Below are positions 18,765 through 27,113 of a stretch of DNA of 49,134 nt, piece after piece; within the stretch, counting starts at the first letter, position 1, and every line of letters starts with the position of its first letter. The stretch is taken from positions 1 to 49,134 of the IMG/VR virus record IMGVR_UViG_3300044614_001117; one strand, 5' to 3'. The notes under the pieces were generated by a model that was not told the origin of the DNA, searched no databases, and was given only the letters and a program-made list of their open reading frames with translations. The stretch comes from a virus. Position numbers and translations under genes: made by a program.

Positions 18765-19280
18765 TTATGAAAATAAATCTCTACCACGATCTTCAACATA
18801 TGGAATAGAGGATGGATTAAATCTGTTACCAACGAATGGACTGAGTATAGCTCTAACTGCGGTAGCCTCTTTAACGTCCCAATGAGATGTTAATTCATCA
18901 TAAGCTGCACATGGACCTTTCTCTAGAATTAGCCTTAATCCTTCTAAACTTCCACCAATACTCAAGCTGGCAGGACCAAGGGCCGCCCTTATGCCTTCCA
19001 TAGCTGCTTTTGTTCTTAATGCGCTTTGATCTATTATACATGCTGCCTTAAGAGAAACCAAACTAATAAATATTTCGTCTCTATCTTCGGTTGGATCTGG
19101 ACTCATAGATGTTGTAGTAACATCAACCTCATACTTATGATCTAAAACAACATCAAATTGTACATATTTTGCAGCTACCGATATGACCTGTAGAAGCCTC
19201 TCATCGCTATAAGTGGGCTGCTCGGACATATCGTTGATCAGAGTTCGTACTATAATGGGAAGCTCTATCTGCCAACTCAT
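18765..19280 (-). CDS. Head-tail connector candidate
   Basis: A 171-residue, mainly helical protein without Cys clusters. The N-terminal half (DERLLQVISVAAKYVQFDV) looks like the helical start of gp6/gp15-type head-tail connectors; the C-terminal half is helical with a Gly-rich loop (ASLSIGGSLEGLRL). AAAGG lies about 10 bases before the ATG and a RGTGTAY motif 46 bases before it. It is located among fibre genes rather than next to the capsid gene, which is unusual for a connector. The call is tentative. Confidence 0.4.
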   Translation of the reverse strand: MSWQIELPIIVRTLINDMSEQPTYSDERLLQVISVAAKYVQFDVVLDHKYEVDVTTTSMSPDPTEDRDEIFISLVSLKAACIIDQSALRTKAAMEGIRAALGPASLSIGGSLEGLRLILEKGPCAAYDELTSHWDVKEATAVRAILSPFVGNRFNPSSIPYVEDRGRDLFS

Positions 19281-19320
19281 AAGTAATATGGCCTTTCTTA
19301 AATAATTATATGTTTATACC

Positions 19321-19332
19321 TCTAGATACACC
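19321..19332 (-). promoter_or_regulatory. Candidate phage promoter motif (RGTGTAY class)
   Basis: The minus strand reads GGTGTATCTAGA in the 86-base gap after the giant fibre, 46 bases before the connector candidate. Confidence 0.4.
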
Positions 19333-19366
19333 TTAACTAACTATCCTCAAAATTTATCTAATTGAC

Positions 19367-22300
19367 CTAATAACTAACTTGACTATAATCTATCACAGCT
19401 ATCCAACGAATATTGGTACTAGCTAGTCCAGTAACGTTAATTTGCAAAGCTTCATTTGTATCATCTGCTGTAACAGTAGCTACTAATCCATTCATAACTC
19501 CTCCATCTGTCCAGCTAGTGGTAGTACTTCCCAATAAGGCTGTGCCATTCGCCCCATTCCTTCTTATAGCTCCTCGTATATTCCATCCCATACCTAAATT
19601 GCCAGTATCATTATATGCACTTAATTTAATATCAAATGTCCATGTAGTTTTTGCTGGAATAGTTATTCTATTAGAAGAACCAGCTGCGGCCCCATCTAAT
19701 GTCAAAATAGTAGCTGTAGCATTAGACGTTTGCATTCTAGCAACCAATACTGAGTGTTGAGCATCGCCAGCTGTCGCAAAATATCCGGCTGCATGCGCAA
19801 ATTCTCCATGCTTATCTGTTTTAGCCTGTTTTCCTCCTGCGATAAAAGAATTATTTCCAGATACATTATTTTCTTCACCAGCAGCTACTCCATAGGAACC
19901 ACTAACAATGTTTTTAAAGCCACCAAGAATAGAGCTATGCGTACTAGTAATTGTATTACTTTGTCCTCCAATAATTGATCCATAATTGCCAGCAGCAACC
20001 TGAGTACCGGTGCTTCTGATAGCTTGCCAATCTATAGAGTATTGACCACGAGGATCTCCATCTTCAGTTCTTTGTACTGCTCCATAATTACTTGGTTGTA
20101 TTATTACAGGACCATTAGAATTAGTACTACTAAGACTATTGCCGTCTAATCTTAGATTGTCTACGTTTATTCTGCTGCTTGAACCACCAAATACGGTAAA
20201 CGCCCCATCTCCAGATAATGTTGCTATATTTGTAGCTCCAGCATACCATTTAAAGCTTTGACTTGATCCTGGAACTGTTTGCCATACAGCATTAGTCTCT
20301 ATACCAAAAGCATAGTCTCCACTAAAGGTACTGGTACTAGGTCTTAAAATTATTTTAACTCCGTCGCTACGACCACCAAAGTTTAGTGTAGGAGCACCTA
20401 CTCCAGAAGCATTGAAAGAAAGGAAATTAGAATTAGGATTATTAAAATGTAAACTTCCAGTATTATTAAATGAAGACGTATTCGACAATCCGGTTATTGA
20501 TATATTTGATAAAGAGAGACTTTCTGGAATATCAGAAGACTGTATTGTAGATGAAACAAACCTTGTCCCATTCCCTCTCAAGTATTGTCCAGAAGTTGCG
20601 GTATTATTTACTCTAAACCCGAAATTATTGCTAACATTAATGTCTCCAACTACATGAAGAAGCTGGTCAGGAGCGGTTGTCCCTATCCCAATATTTCCAT
20701 TATTTAAAATACTTAATCTTTCTGTTCTATTATTAGTGCCGTCTCCATTATGCATTAAAAATGCGAACCTAGAAGATAAATTAGTCGTAGTCGATGCCGT
20801 GGATGTGATCGCATTACCAACACTTACCTCAGCAGAACCTGTCCAGAGCCCATTAAACATAATAATAGAGTTAGTATTACTTTGAGTTGCTGTGCTTGTT
20901 GCTGTGGCCGACTTCGGAAAGGTTAATGTGCCATTAACGTATGTACTCTGCCCATTTAGCCATACAAATTGAGTACCTAAATATGTATTAGAATTTGTAT
21001 ATGTATTAGATCCAATGTCTATTCTATTTGTTGTGCTGGTATTGAACTGAATAAAAGTATTGCCACTAGGACCGATAACAATACCATTAGTACTACTGTC
21101 TCCTACCATAATACCGCTACTGAATATCCCGCTCCCTATAACATGAAGCCTGCTAGTGGGTGTAGATATACCAACACCTAAATTGCCAGCATTGATATAA
21201 GAAGCTGAATTTATATCGCTAGTTAAAAAGATATCAGTATTATTACTTCCATCTATAAGAGAGAATGTGCCATTACCACCACTATCTAATGAAAACTTTG
21301 CTTTCTCTACAGAATTACTGTTGCTAAAATGAGCTATATCACAGCTCACTGTTCCTGTCGCTGCTACCTCTAGTCTGGTAGATGGAGATGCGGTACCTAT
21401 TCCAAGATTTCCCGCTCCTGTCAGCCTCATTCTTTCAGTGTAAGAAGCTAAGAATATAAGATTGGCCTCACTGATATAGCCTATGCGCATATTAGCAGAT
21501 GTTGCTGGAGATGCTGCTTGTTGTAATTCTATAAAAGCATTAAGGTTATTGTAAGAATTAAATTGTTTAGTAGCAAATAAACTAAAGTTTTCTAAGAATA
21601 CTCCCCTATTTGTTGTATCGATGCCAAAAACATCTGTGCCATTCCTTCGTATAAAAAAATGATCCTCATAATTCCCAGTCGAGCCAATCCTAAAATCAAC
21701 AAATGTTCTCTGTCCTGGATGACCATTCTGAATTCTTAATATGTTGCCAGTAGAAGGAATATTTCCACTGATATGGACCAGCTGTTGAGGAGCGGTAGTC
21801 CCTATTCCTAAGTTACCAATACTATCTAATCTTAATCTTTCTGCTCCGTTAGTACTAACACAAACAGTATTAGCAGAAGGAGAAAAAAGCCCAGTATCGG
21901 AATCTCCAACAAATTCAAAAGATGGTAAAGACGCAGTGCCAGAGCCTGCTACAAATGACCCGGTTGCGCTAATGTCTCCATTAAATACAGAGTTACCAAC
22001 GACATGAAGTTTGACGGATGGTACTCCTGTGCCTATACCTATGTTGCCTCCGCTGGTCATAATAAAATCGTTTTGATTAAATCTACCTGCAACTATTCTA
22101 TCATCACTAAATACTTCAAATACTGGTAACCCAGCATTATTATTAACACTCATCAGACTACCACTAAGATTATCTGTAACACTAAAAAGATTTCCATTAG
22201 TACCAACAACATTAATTAGTGTTGAACCACTAACAGAATTATATATATCTAATGGAATATTACTTAAACTATTTTGATTAATTCCTATTTTAGTTGCTAA

Positions 22301-22573
22301 TATATTAGTGAATGCTCCACTTGCACCTATTGTCAGAGTTTTAGATGGCAGTGCCCTAATTTCGCCATTTTGTTCGAATACTATATCTACTTCGCTGACA
22401 CCATTGCCGATATATACATCTCTGCTAGCATCTCCTATAATTAGATTGCCACTTGTTGTGGATAGTGCTAGATCATTAGTGTTAGTAAGCTCTATCTTTG
22501 CTAATGATGAAGCTCCAAGATCTTGATAAAAATCTATCTTGCCGCTTCCTGGAGTTATAATAATATCGCTCAT
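19367..22573 (-). CDS. Giant repeat-built tail fibre
   Basis: A 1,068-residue protein from ATG 22573 (AGGTGG 5 bases upstream; an in-frame GTG at 22582 is less likely). Most of it consists of degenerate modules centred on GNLGIGTxxPxxxLHVxG, a beta-prism-like repeat of phage fibres and chaperone-cleaved adhesins. Late in the protein a YadA-head-like array appears (SIIGGQSNTI, SILGGFKNIV, GVAAGEENNV, SFIAGGKQA), which forms trimeric left-handed beta-rolls in adhesins. The last 100 residues match the tip domain of the collagen-like protein. It is probably a trimeric, long receptor-binding fibre. Composition is strongly Asn/Ser/Thr/Gly. Confidence 0.85.
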   Translation of the reverse strand: MSDIIITPGSGKIDFYQDLGASSLAKIELTNTNDLALSTTSGNLIIGDASRDVYIGNGVSEVDIVFEQNGEIRALPSKTLTIGASGAFTNILATKIGINQNSLSNIPLDIYNSVSGSTLINVVGTNGNLFSVTDNLSGSLMSVNNNAGLPVFEVFSDDRIVAGRFNQNDFIMTSGGNIGIGTGVPSVKLHVVGNSVFNGDISATGSFVAGSGTASLPSFEFVGDSDTGLFSPSANTVCVSTNGAERLRLDSIGNLGIGTTAPQQLVHISGNIPSTGNILRIQNGHPGQRTFVDFRIGSTGNYEDHFFIRRNGTDVFGIDTTNRGVFLENFSLFATKQFNSYNNLNAFIELQQAASPATSANMRIGYISEANLIFLASYTERMRLTGAGNLGIGTASPSTRLEVAATGTVSCDIAHFSNSNSVEKAKFSLDSGGNGTFSLIDGSNNTDIFLTSDINSASYINAGNLGVGISTPTSRLHVIGSGIFSSGIMVGDSSTNGIVIGPSGNTFIQFNTSTTNRIDIGSNTYTNSNTYLGTQFVWLNGQSTYVNGTLTFPKSATATSTATQSNTNSIIMFNGLWTGSAEVSVGNAITSTASTTTNLSSRFAFLMHNGDGTNNRTERLSILNNGNIGIGTTAPDQLLHVVGDINVSNNFGFRVNNTATSGQYLRGNGTRFVSSTIQSSDIPESLSLSNISITGLSNTSSFNNTGSLHFNNPNSNFLSFNASGVGAPTLNFGGRSDGVKIILRPSTSTFSGDYAFGIETNAVWQTVPGSSQSFKWYAGATNIATLSGDGAFTVFGGSSSRINVDNLRLDGNSLSSTNSNGPVIIQPSNYGAVQRTEDGDPRGQYSIDWQAIRSTGTQVAAGNYGSIIGGQSNTITSTHSSILGGFKNIVSGSYGVAAGEENNVSGNNSFIAGGKQAKTDKHGEFAHAAGYFATAGDAQHSVLVARMQTSNATATILTLDGAAAGSSNRITIPAKTTWTFDIKLSAYNDTGNLGMGWNIRGAIRRNGANGTALLGSTTTSWTDGGVMNGLVATVTADDTNEALQINVTGLASTNIRWIAVIDYSQVSY

Positions 22574-22574
22574 A

Positions 22575-25109
22575 TTATCCACCTAATATTGTTTTAAGTT
22601 GCGTGATTGAATTTCGGACCACAACATTATTTTTTGTGTTATTATAATTAACCAAAGAGTTAGTTTCAATTAGCCCATTACTATTTTCTATACTAATATC
22701 GAGATCCTTCTCCCACCAACCCAATCTGCTGTTACTACCACTATCCAAACAGCCTATGCCAACAGTTAAATAATAGTCAAATGGTAATTTTGGTAAAGTT
22801 AGTGTTCTATTTTCCCAGATATTTGAGCTGTTGGTGAATCTTACGCTAATGTCCCTAAAGCCAATTCCTGGAGTAACATTAGAGCTATCAAATGTTGTAA
22901 CTGTTTCATTATTATTATGAAAAATACCATTATTGTATCCATCTAAATAATGTCTAGCATATATATATGGATAATTAGTATTACCAGAAGCTGTTTTAAC
23001 ACTGGCTTTAATAAAAACTCTAGTATTGGCCGGAACATAAACGTCATTGGTAAAGCCCATCCAACCGCTCTGGTCTCTATCAGGATAAACTCTCCAAGCA
23101 GATTCATTAAAATCATAAACTCTTAAAGCTCTTCTATTCCAATTAATACTATTACCTTGTTTAAAATTATAGCCATGACAAACAAACTGCTGCATAAAAG
23201 CTGATCTTCCGTCCATTCTGCCTTGTGTTCCATCAGCAAGGTTAAGACCATCGCTATAAGCACCAAAACCATTGAAGTTCGTTACATCCCAACTGTTACC
23301 AAGATAGCTATTATTAATAAGAAAAATGCTCGAACGTTCTCCATATGGCCAAAGTATAAAATAATCTATATAACAATTATCTACATAGCTTAAACCATTT
23401 TGATATTGTACAGTCATAGGATAAGACGTATTGAATACTGCATAATTTTGTCTGAACCTAGAAGATGGTTCATACCATTGACTAAACCCATATGCAGTAT
23501 TACCAGATCTTGTAGCAAAGTTATATGATACTTCGGTACTGTTGTTGTACATGCCTTCTAAATATATCTGATCGGCATATCTTGCAGCTATATTATTAAA
23601 AAATCCATGATCATTAGCATATCTAGCAAATGCCCAGCTATTAGTATTATAACTAACACAATTTCGAATATTCAAATTATGATGATCCCACCAATAGCCA
23701 CAATTACGACTTATTCTATTAGTAGGATAAATAACTATACCATCAAAATAGCTAGTATAACTTGTTCCTATTCCACTTGCCGTAGAGTTTTGATAACTAA
23801 AACTACCTCTTAATCCTATACAGCCATAATCTGCACTATTACTATTTGCTCCAACATTAATGAGACAATTAACTATTCTCATTCTTCTTGTATAGTTTCC
23901 CGGCAAATTACCAGAATAAATAAAACTAGTTTGATCTGTACCGTATGCTGTGCCTTCTGGAGCTTTTATTTTAGTATCTCTATTCAAGTTAACAACAATA
24001 CCTCCAATGCCAGCTTTAGCATTTTTTTGCAAAGTCGTTGTTGCGGATGACGAGAATCCGCCTGTTAACGTAATGACCTTTGTTTCGGTATTGATGGCAG
24101 ATATCGTATAGTCCATAACATGATCCCAACTATTAGCATTGCTGTAGACGGGGTCATTTACTGGTACCATTATCAAGTCCCCAACATTAAATCCATTTGT
24201 ATTATTAACTGTTATAGTATTTGTACCAGCATTACTATCAGTCGTTAATACAGCTGCTATTCGCAAAACGATATCTCCGGATATATGACTTTTTTCTAGT
24301 CCTGTTCTATATATCGTTAAACCAACTATTGTTCCAGAAGGAACTCCAGATAAAGTAATGAGATTTGTAACATAATTAATATCAGTAATAGTAAGTATAT
24401 TCCTATTGGCTCCAGTTCCAAAAATGATTTTGTATCCTACCCTCATAACTTTGGAATCAGCGACAGTAATCGTTGAACCAGATGTGCTCAATATGGTTGT
24501 AGAAGGACTAACAAAATGTCTGAAATATATAGTATTCCCACTAATATCATGAATCCACATTCCTTCATCGCTTTTATAGTATCTAAAGTCTTTATTCAGA
24601 TAATCATTACGATAAACTGTGATCCAATCCCCAGTAGCAAAATTTGTTGCATTAACCACTGAAAGAGATGTATCATTATTATTGGCATTTGCAGATAGGG
24701 TCGTCTGAGGATTAGGATTAGTTCCTTCTATTTCGCATGTAACGTATTGATGAGCTTGAATTTGTAATCTGTGTTGTTCAGCATTTGATCCTTTAAATTC
24801 CAATAAAGACCCAGGATCCATCCTAAAAAACGCAGCACTATTCACACCCTCAGTGAACCATGTAGTATATCCAGCATTATTATCTATATATAGAATGCCA
24901 TTCATTCTTAATTTACCAGAAGACGTTATAGTCAATTTTCCTCTCACTGTACTGTCATTAAATCCATTTGTTGTTCTTCTGTCATCATTAATGGTAACAA
25001 CATGACCATAATTCACTATAAATATGTCGCCATCCACAGGAACTGGATTTCCGCCCCATGTTGATGTGCTATTAAAATTTCCACTTTGTGTGCTAGTTCG
25101 TGTTGCCAT
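22575..25109 (-). CDS. G8-domain / parallel beta-helix tail spike candidate
   Basis: An 844-residue protein. Residues about 1-140 resemble a G8 domain: TSTWGGNPVPVDGD, then VNYGHVVTIND, LTITSSGKLRM, and a strongly beta pattern. The middle (about 390-620) has repeated Asn/Ser-rich turns typical of a right-handed parallel beta-helix (NIRNCVSYN, GFFNNIAARYADQIYLEGMYNNSTEVSYNFA). G8 plus beta-helix is also the architecture of animal CEMIP/TMEM2 proteins involved in hyaluronan breakdown. The C-terminal 200 residues look like a carbohydrate-binding beta-sandwich. It may cleave or bind a host polysaccharide; no catalytic residues could be assigned. The start overlaps the upstream small gene by 17 bases. 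Confidence 0.65.
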   Translation of the reverse strand: MATRTSTQSGNFNSTSTWGGNPVPVDGDIFIVNYGHVVTINDDRRTTNGFNDSTVRGKLTITSSGKLRMNGILYIDNNAGYTTWFTEGVNSAAFFRMDPGSLLEFKGSNAEQHRLQIQAHQYVTCEIEGTNPNPQTTLSANANNNDTSLSVVNATNFATGDWITVYRNDYLNKDFRYYKSDEGMWIHDISGNTIYFRHFVSPSTTILSTSGSTITVADSKVMRVGYKIIFGTGANRNILTITDINYVTNLITLSGVPSGTIVGLTIYRTGLEKSHISGDIVLRIAAVLTTDSNAGTNTITVNNTNGFNVGDLIMVPVNDPVYSNANSWDHVMDYTISAINTETKVITLTGGFSSSATTTLQKNAKAGIGGIVVNLNRDTKIKAPEGTAYGTDQTSFIYSGNLPGNYTRRMRIVNCLINVGANSNSADYGCIGLRGSFSYQNSTASGIGTSYTSYFDGIVIYPTNRISRNCGYWWDHHNLNIRNCVSYNTNSWAFARYANDHGFFNNIAARYADQIYLEGMYNNSTEVSYNFATRSGNTAYGFSQWYEPSSRFRQNYAVFNTSYPMTVQYQNGLSYVDNCYIDYFILWPYGERSSIFLINNSYLGNSWDVTNFNGFGAYSDGLNLADGTQGRMDGRSAFMQQFVCHGYNFKQGNSINWNRRALRVYDFNESAWRVYPDRDQSGWMGFTNDVYVPANTRVFIKASVKTASGNTNYPYIYARHYLDGYNNGIFHNNNETVTTFDSSNVTPGIGFRDISVRFTNSSNIWENRTLTLPKLPFDYYLTVGIGCLDSGSNSRLGWWEKDLDISIENSNGLIETNSLVNYNNTKNNVVVRNSITQLKTILGG

Positions 25110-25296
25110 TTATATTTTCCGAAATATTGTATAGCTTTTCAAAGCTTGTAGTGTTAAAGGCTATTTCAAATTTTGTTGTATTATCGTCATTTTGTACCGT
25201 AGATGAAGATATTTCTACAACATCGGTATTTGGATACATATCGTTGTTAATTGATATTTCTCCAGTATTTTTATCAATATTCACATATATTATCAT
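25093..25296 (-). CDS. Small protein of unknown function, 67 residues
   Basis: A short acidic, beta-like protein (MIIYVNIDKNTGEISIN) rich in Asn, Thr, Ser and Ile. GAGG lies 7 bases before the ATG. It overlaps the G8 protein gene by 17 bases, which suggests co-translation. Its place among fibre genes suggests a small adaptor or fibre-attachment factor. Confidence 0.6.
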   Translation of the reverse strand: MIIYVNIDKNTGEISINNDMYPNTDVVEISSSTVQNDDNTTKFEIAFNTTSFEKLYNISENINGNTN

Positions 25297-25315
25297 AATA
25301 TTTCCTCAATATCAT

Positions 25316-25322
25316 ATACACT
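25316..25322 (-). promoter_or_regulatory. Candidate phage promoter motif (RGTGTAY class)
   Basis: The minus strand reads AGTGTAT, continuing as ATGATA, 20 bases before the 67-residue gene. This leaves very little leader, so it is the weakest site of the class. Confidence 0.3.
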
Positions 25323-25323
25323 A

Positions 25324-26418
25324 TTATAAATATTTATATCTCATAGACTGATAATTGGCCATAATTTCATTAGCAGATAATATTCTATTATAAATTTTGG
25401 CACTATATAAGTATCCATAAGCAGAATGATTACCGCAGTGATTAGTATTGCCCATCAAATTAAAAACTAATGTTGGATGAGAATAACTCTGAGAAATGCT
25501 CCCACTAGCAACCAAAACTCCATTAACATATAATAATAATGTTTGAGTATTACCAACAATAATTTGTTGCATGGTATATAGGTATACATTATTTAAGAGC
25601 GTTCCTTCATAATAGATATTTAAAGATGAGGAGCCTGCAATATTAAGGTAGAGTCTTCCTGATGTGGTATCATACCCTGCTCTTAGCCCTGTGTATAAGG
25701 GGCCGTTTGGGCCGTTGAATCCTCCTTGCTTACTAAACAGAGTATATCCTGTAGTCCCGCAGGCGCTATTAACATTTAAAAAGCTTGTCGGCTTATACCA
25801 AATGTCTATTGTCATTAAATCTGTAAATGGAACACTATTAACAACATTCTCATACGCATTACTATTGCCACTGGTATACAACAAAGCCTTATTGTCTTGA
25901 AATCCTCCACCAATATTAAAATGTCTATTATTTCCTGATAAGTCATATAATATATTAGAATTAGGAGTTAATATTTCTTTTATACTAAGATAGTCTATAT
26001 CAAAGTCTGCTCCAACATTGTCAGCATTTAATACAAATTGGCCTGTTGTATTGCATGTAAAAGTTCTTGTGTACGTTCCTGGAGCAAGAGCCATCGCGCT
26101 TTGAAAATTCGGTGTTAAGCTATAAGGAGGAACATTGGGGCTAAAACTAGCTGAGGTAGAGCCTCTCTTGGCGGTAATGGTCCATATGATTCTATATCTT
26201 TTACCGGCAACACATGCAGCTATATTATTGAAGCCTATATAGTTTCCTCCAATACTACTAATTGTTTTTACTTGACCATCTCCCGCCGTAACTACTGATG
26301 CGTCCGTAACCAACTCTGGGCCATAAGTTATATTTTGATTGTAGCCGCGATCTACTGTGGAATCTAAATATAGTATTAAGTTATCTGTTATTATTTTTGG
26401 ACCATGGTTTCTAGTCAT
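25324..26418 (-). CDS. Lectin-like (LamG/concanavalin-fold) adsorption protein
   Basis: A 364-residue protein. The N-terminus GPKIITDNLILYLDS is followed by a beta domain with features of a carbohydrate-binding module (YRIIWTITAKRGS, FTCNTTGQFVLNADN). Then comes a LamG-type jelly roll: LYDLSGNNRHFNI, MTIDIWYKPTSF, LLLYVNGVLVASGSIS and the closing helix YSAKIYNRILSANEIMANYQ. These motifs are characteristic of LamG_3 domains. It starts with a 4-base ATGA overlap on the upstream LamG gene. It is a likely receptor- or glycan-binding virion protein. Confidence 0.8.
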   Translation of the reverse strand: MTRNHGPKIITDNLILYLDSTVDRGYNQNITYGPELVTDASVVTAGDGQVKTISSIGGNYIGFNNIAACVAGKRYRIIWTITAKRGSTSASFSPNVPPYSLTPNFQSAMALAPGTYTRTFTCNTTGQFVLNADNVGADFDIDYLSIKEILTPNSNILYDLSGNNRHFNIGGGFQDNKALLYTSGNSNAYENVVNSVPFTDLMTIDIWYKPTSFLNVNSACGTTGYTLFSKQGGFNGPNGPLYTGLRAGYDTTSGRLYLNIAGSSSLNIYYEGTLLNNVYLYTMQQIIVGNTQTLLLYVNGVLVASGSISQSYSHPTLVFNLMGNTNHCGNHSAYGYLYSAKIYNRILSANEIMANYQSMRYKYL

Positions 26419-27113
26419 AATCCAAACCTACCTTTAGTAGCATTATAATTGTTTAATACTTCAATAGCTGATAGTTGTTTATTATATACTCTTACTATGG
26501 CTATATCTCCATTATAGTAATAACTTCTACCTCCGCTGTATCCGCCATAAGCTCCTATACTCATTCCTCCAGTATTCACGGCAACAGTACCGGTTGCGGT
26601 GTCGCTGTTCTTAAGAACACTATTAATATACAGTCTTCTATTTCCTGTACTATATGTTCCAACAACTTGAAACCAACTAGAAGTATTAACTCCAGCATTA
26701 ACAGTATTTGTACTAAAAGTGTTCATTGACCCATTGAGAACCATTCTCCATTGAATATTCCCACCTTCTTGAAATAAACTATATTGAGTATTTACAGTTC
26801 CTTTTTCAAACCAAAAACCGCTTTGGCTTGTGGCATTAGTTTTTAACCAAACTTCTACCGATGGAGATTGAGTATCTAATAGGGTGCTATTTTGTATTCT
26901 GATGACTCTACTACTTGTAGTGCCATTAAAAGAAAAATATTTATTGTTTATATTACTAGTGTATGTTGGAGTATTTATAATTTCTCCAATCATATTATTT
27001 CCACTGAGATCATAACAGCTGTTACCTGTGCCTGGATAGCATTTAACGTTACCAAAATCCATATTAAATACTAATCCATCATTAACAATTTTAGGAGAAT
27101 AATCTATACTCAT
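26415..27113 (-). CDS. Lectin-like (LamG) adsorption protein, single domain
   Basis: A 232-residue protein, almost entirely one LamG_3 jelly roll: CYDLSGNNMIGEI early, PSVEVWLKTNA, WFQVVGTYSTGNRRLYINS and the end motif IAIVRVYNKQLSAIEVLNNYNA. The start sequence (SPKIVNDGLVFNMD) matches that of the neighbouring LamG protein, so the two arose by duplication. AAGGAGG lies 4 bases before the ATG and the start shares one base with the upstream fibre stop (TAATG). Confidence 0.85.
   Translation of the reverse strand: MSIDYSPKIVNDGLVFNMDFGNVKCYPGTGNSCYDLSGNNMIGEIINTPTYTSNINNKYFSFNGTTSSRVIRIQNSTLLDTQSPSVEVWLKTNATSQSGFWFEKGTVNTQYSLFQEGGNIQWRMVLNGSMNTFSTNTVNAGVNTSSWFQVVGTYSTGNRRLYINSVLKNSDTATGTVAVNTGGMSIGAYGGYSGGRSYYYNGDIAIVRVYNKQLSAIEVLNNYNATKGRFGL

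Noticed and set aside
25316-25340. T4-like late promoter TATAAATA on the minus strand near 25.33 kb
   Set aside because: The match is made by the last codons of the LamG gene (Arg-Tyr-Lys-Tyr-Leu-stop) and does not recur in the other gaps; the RGTGTAY motif does.
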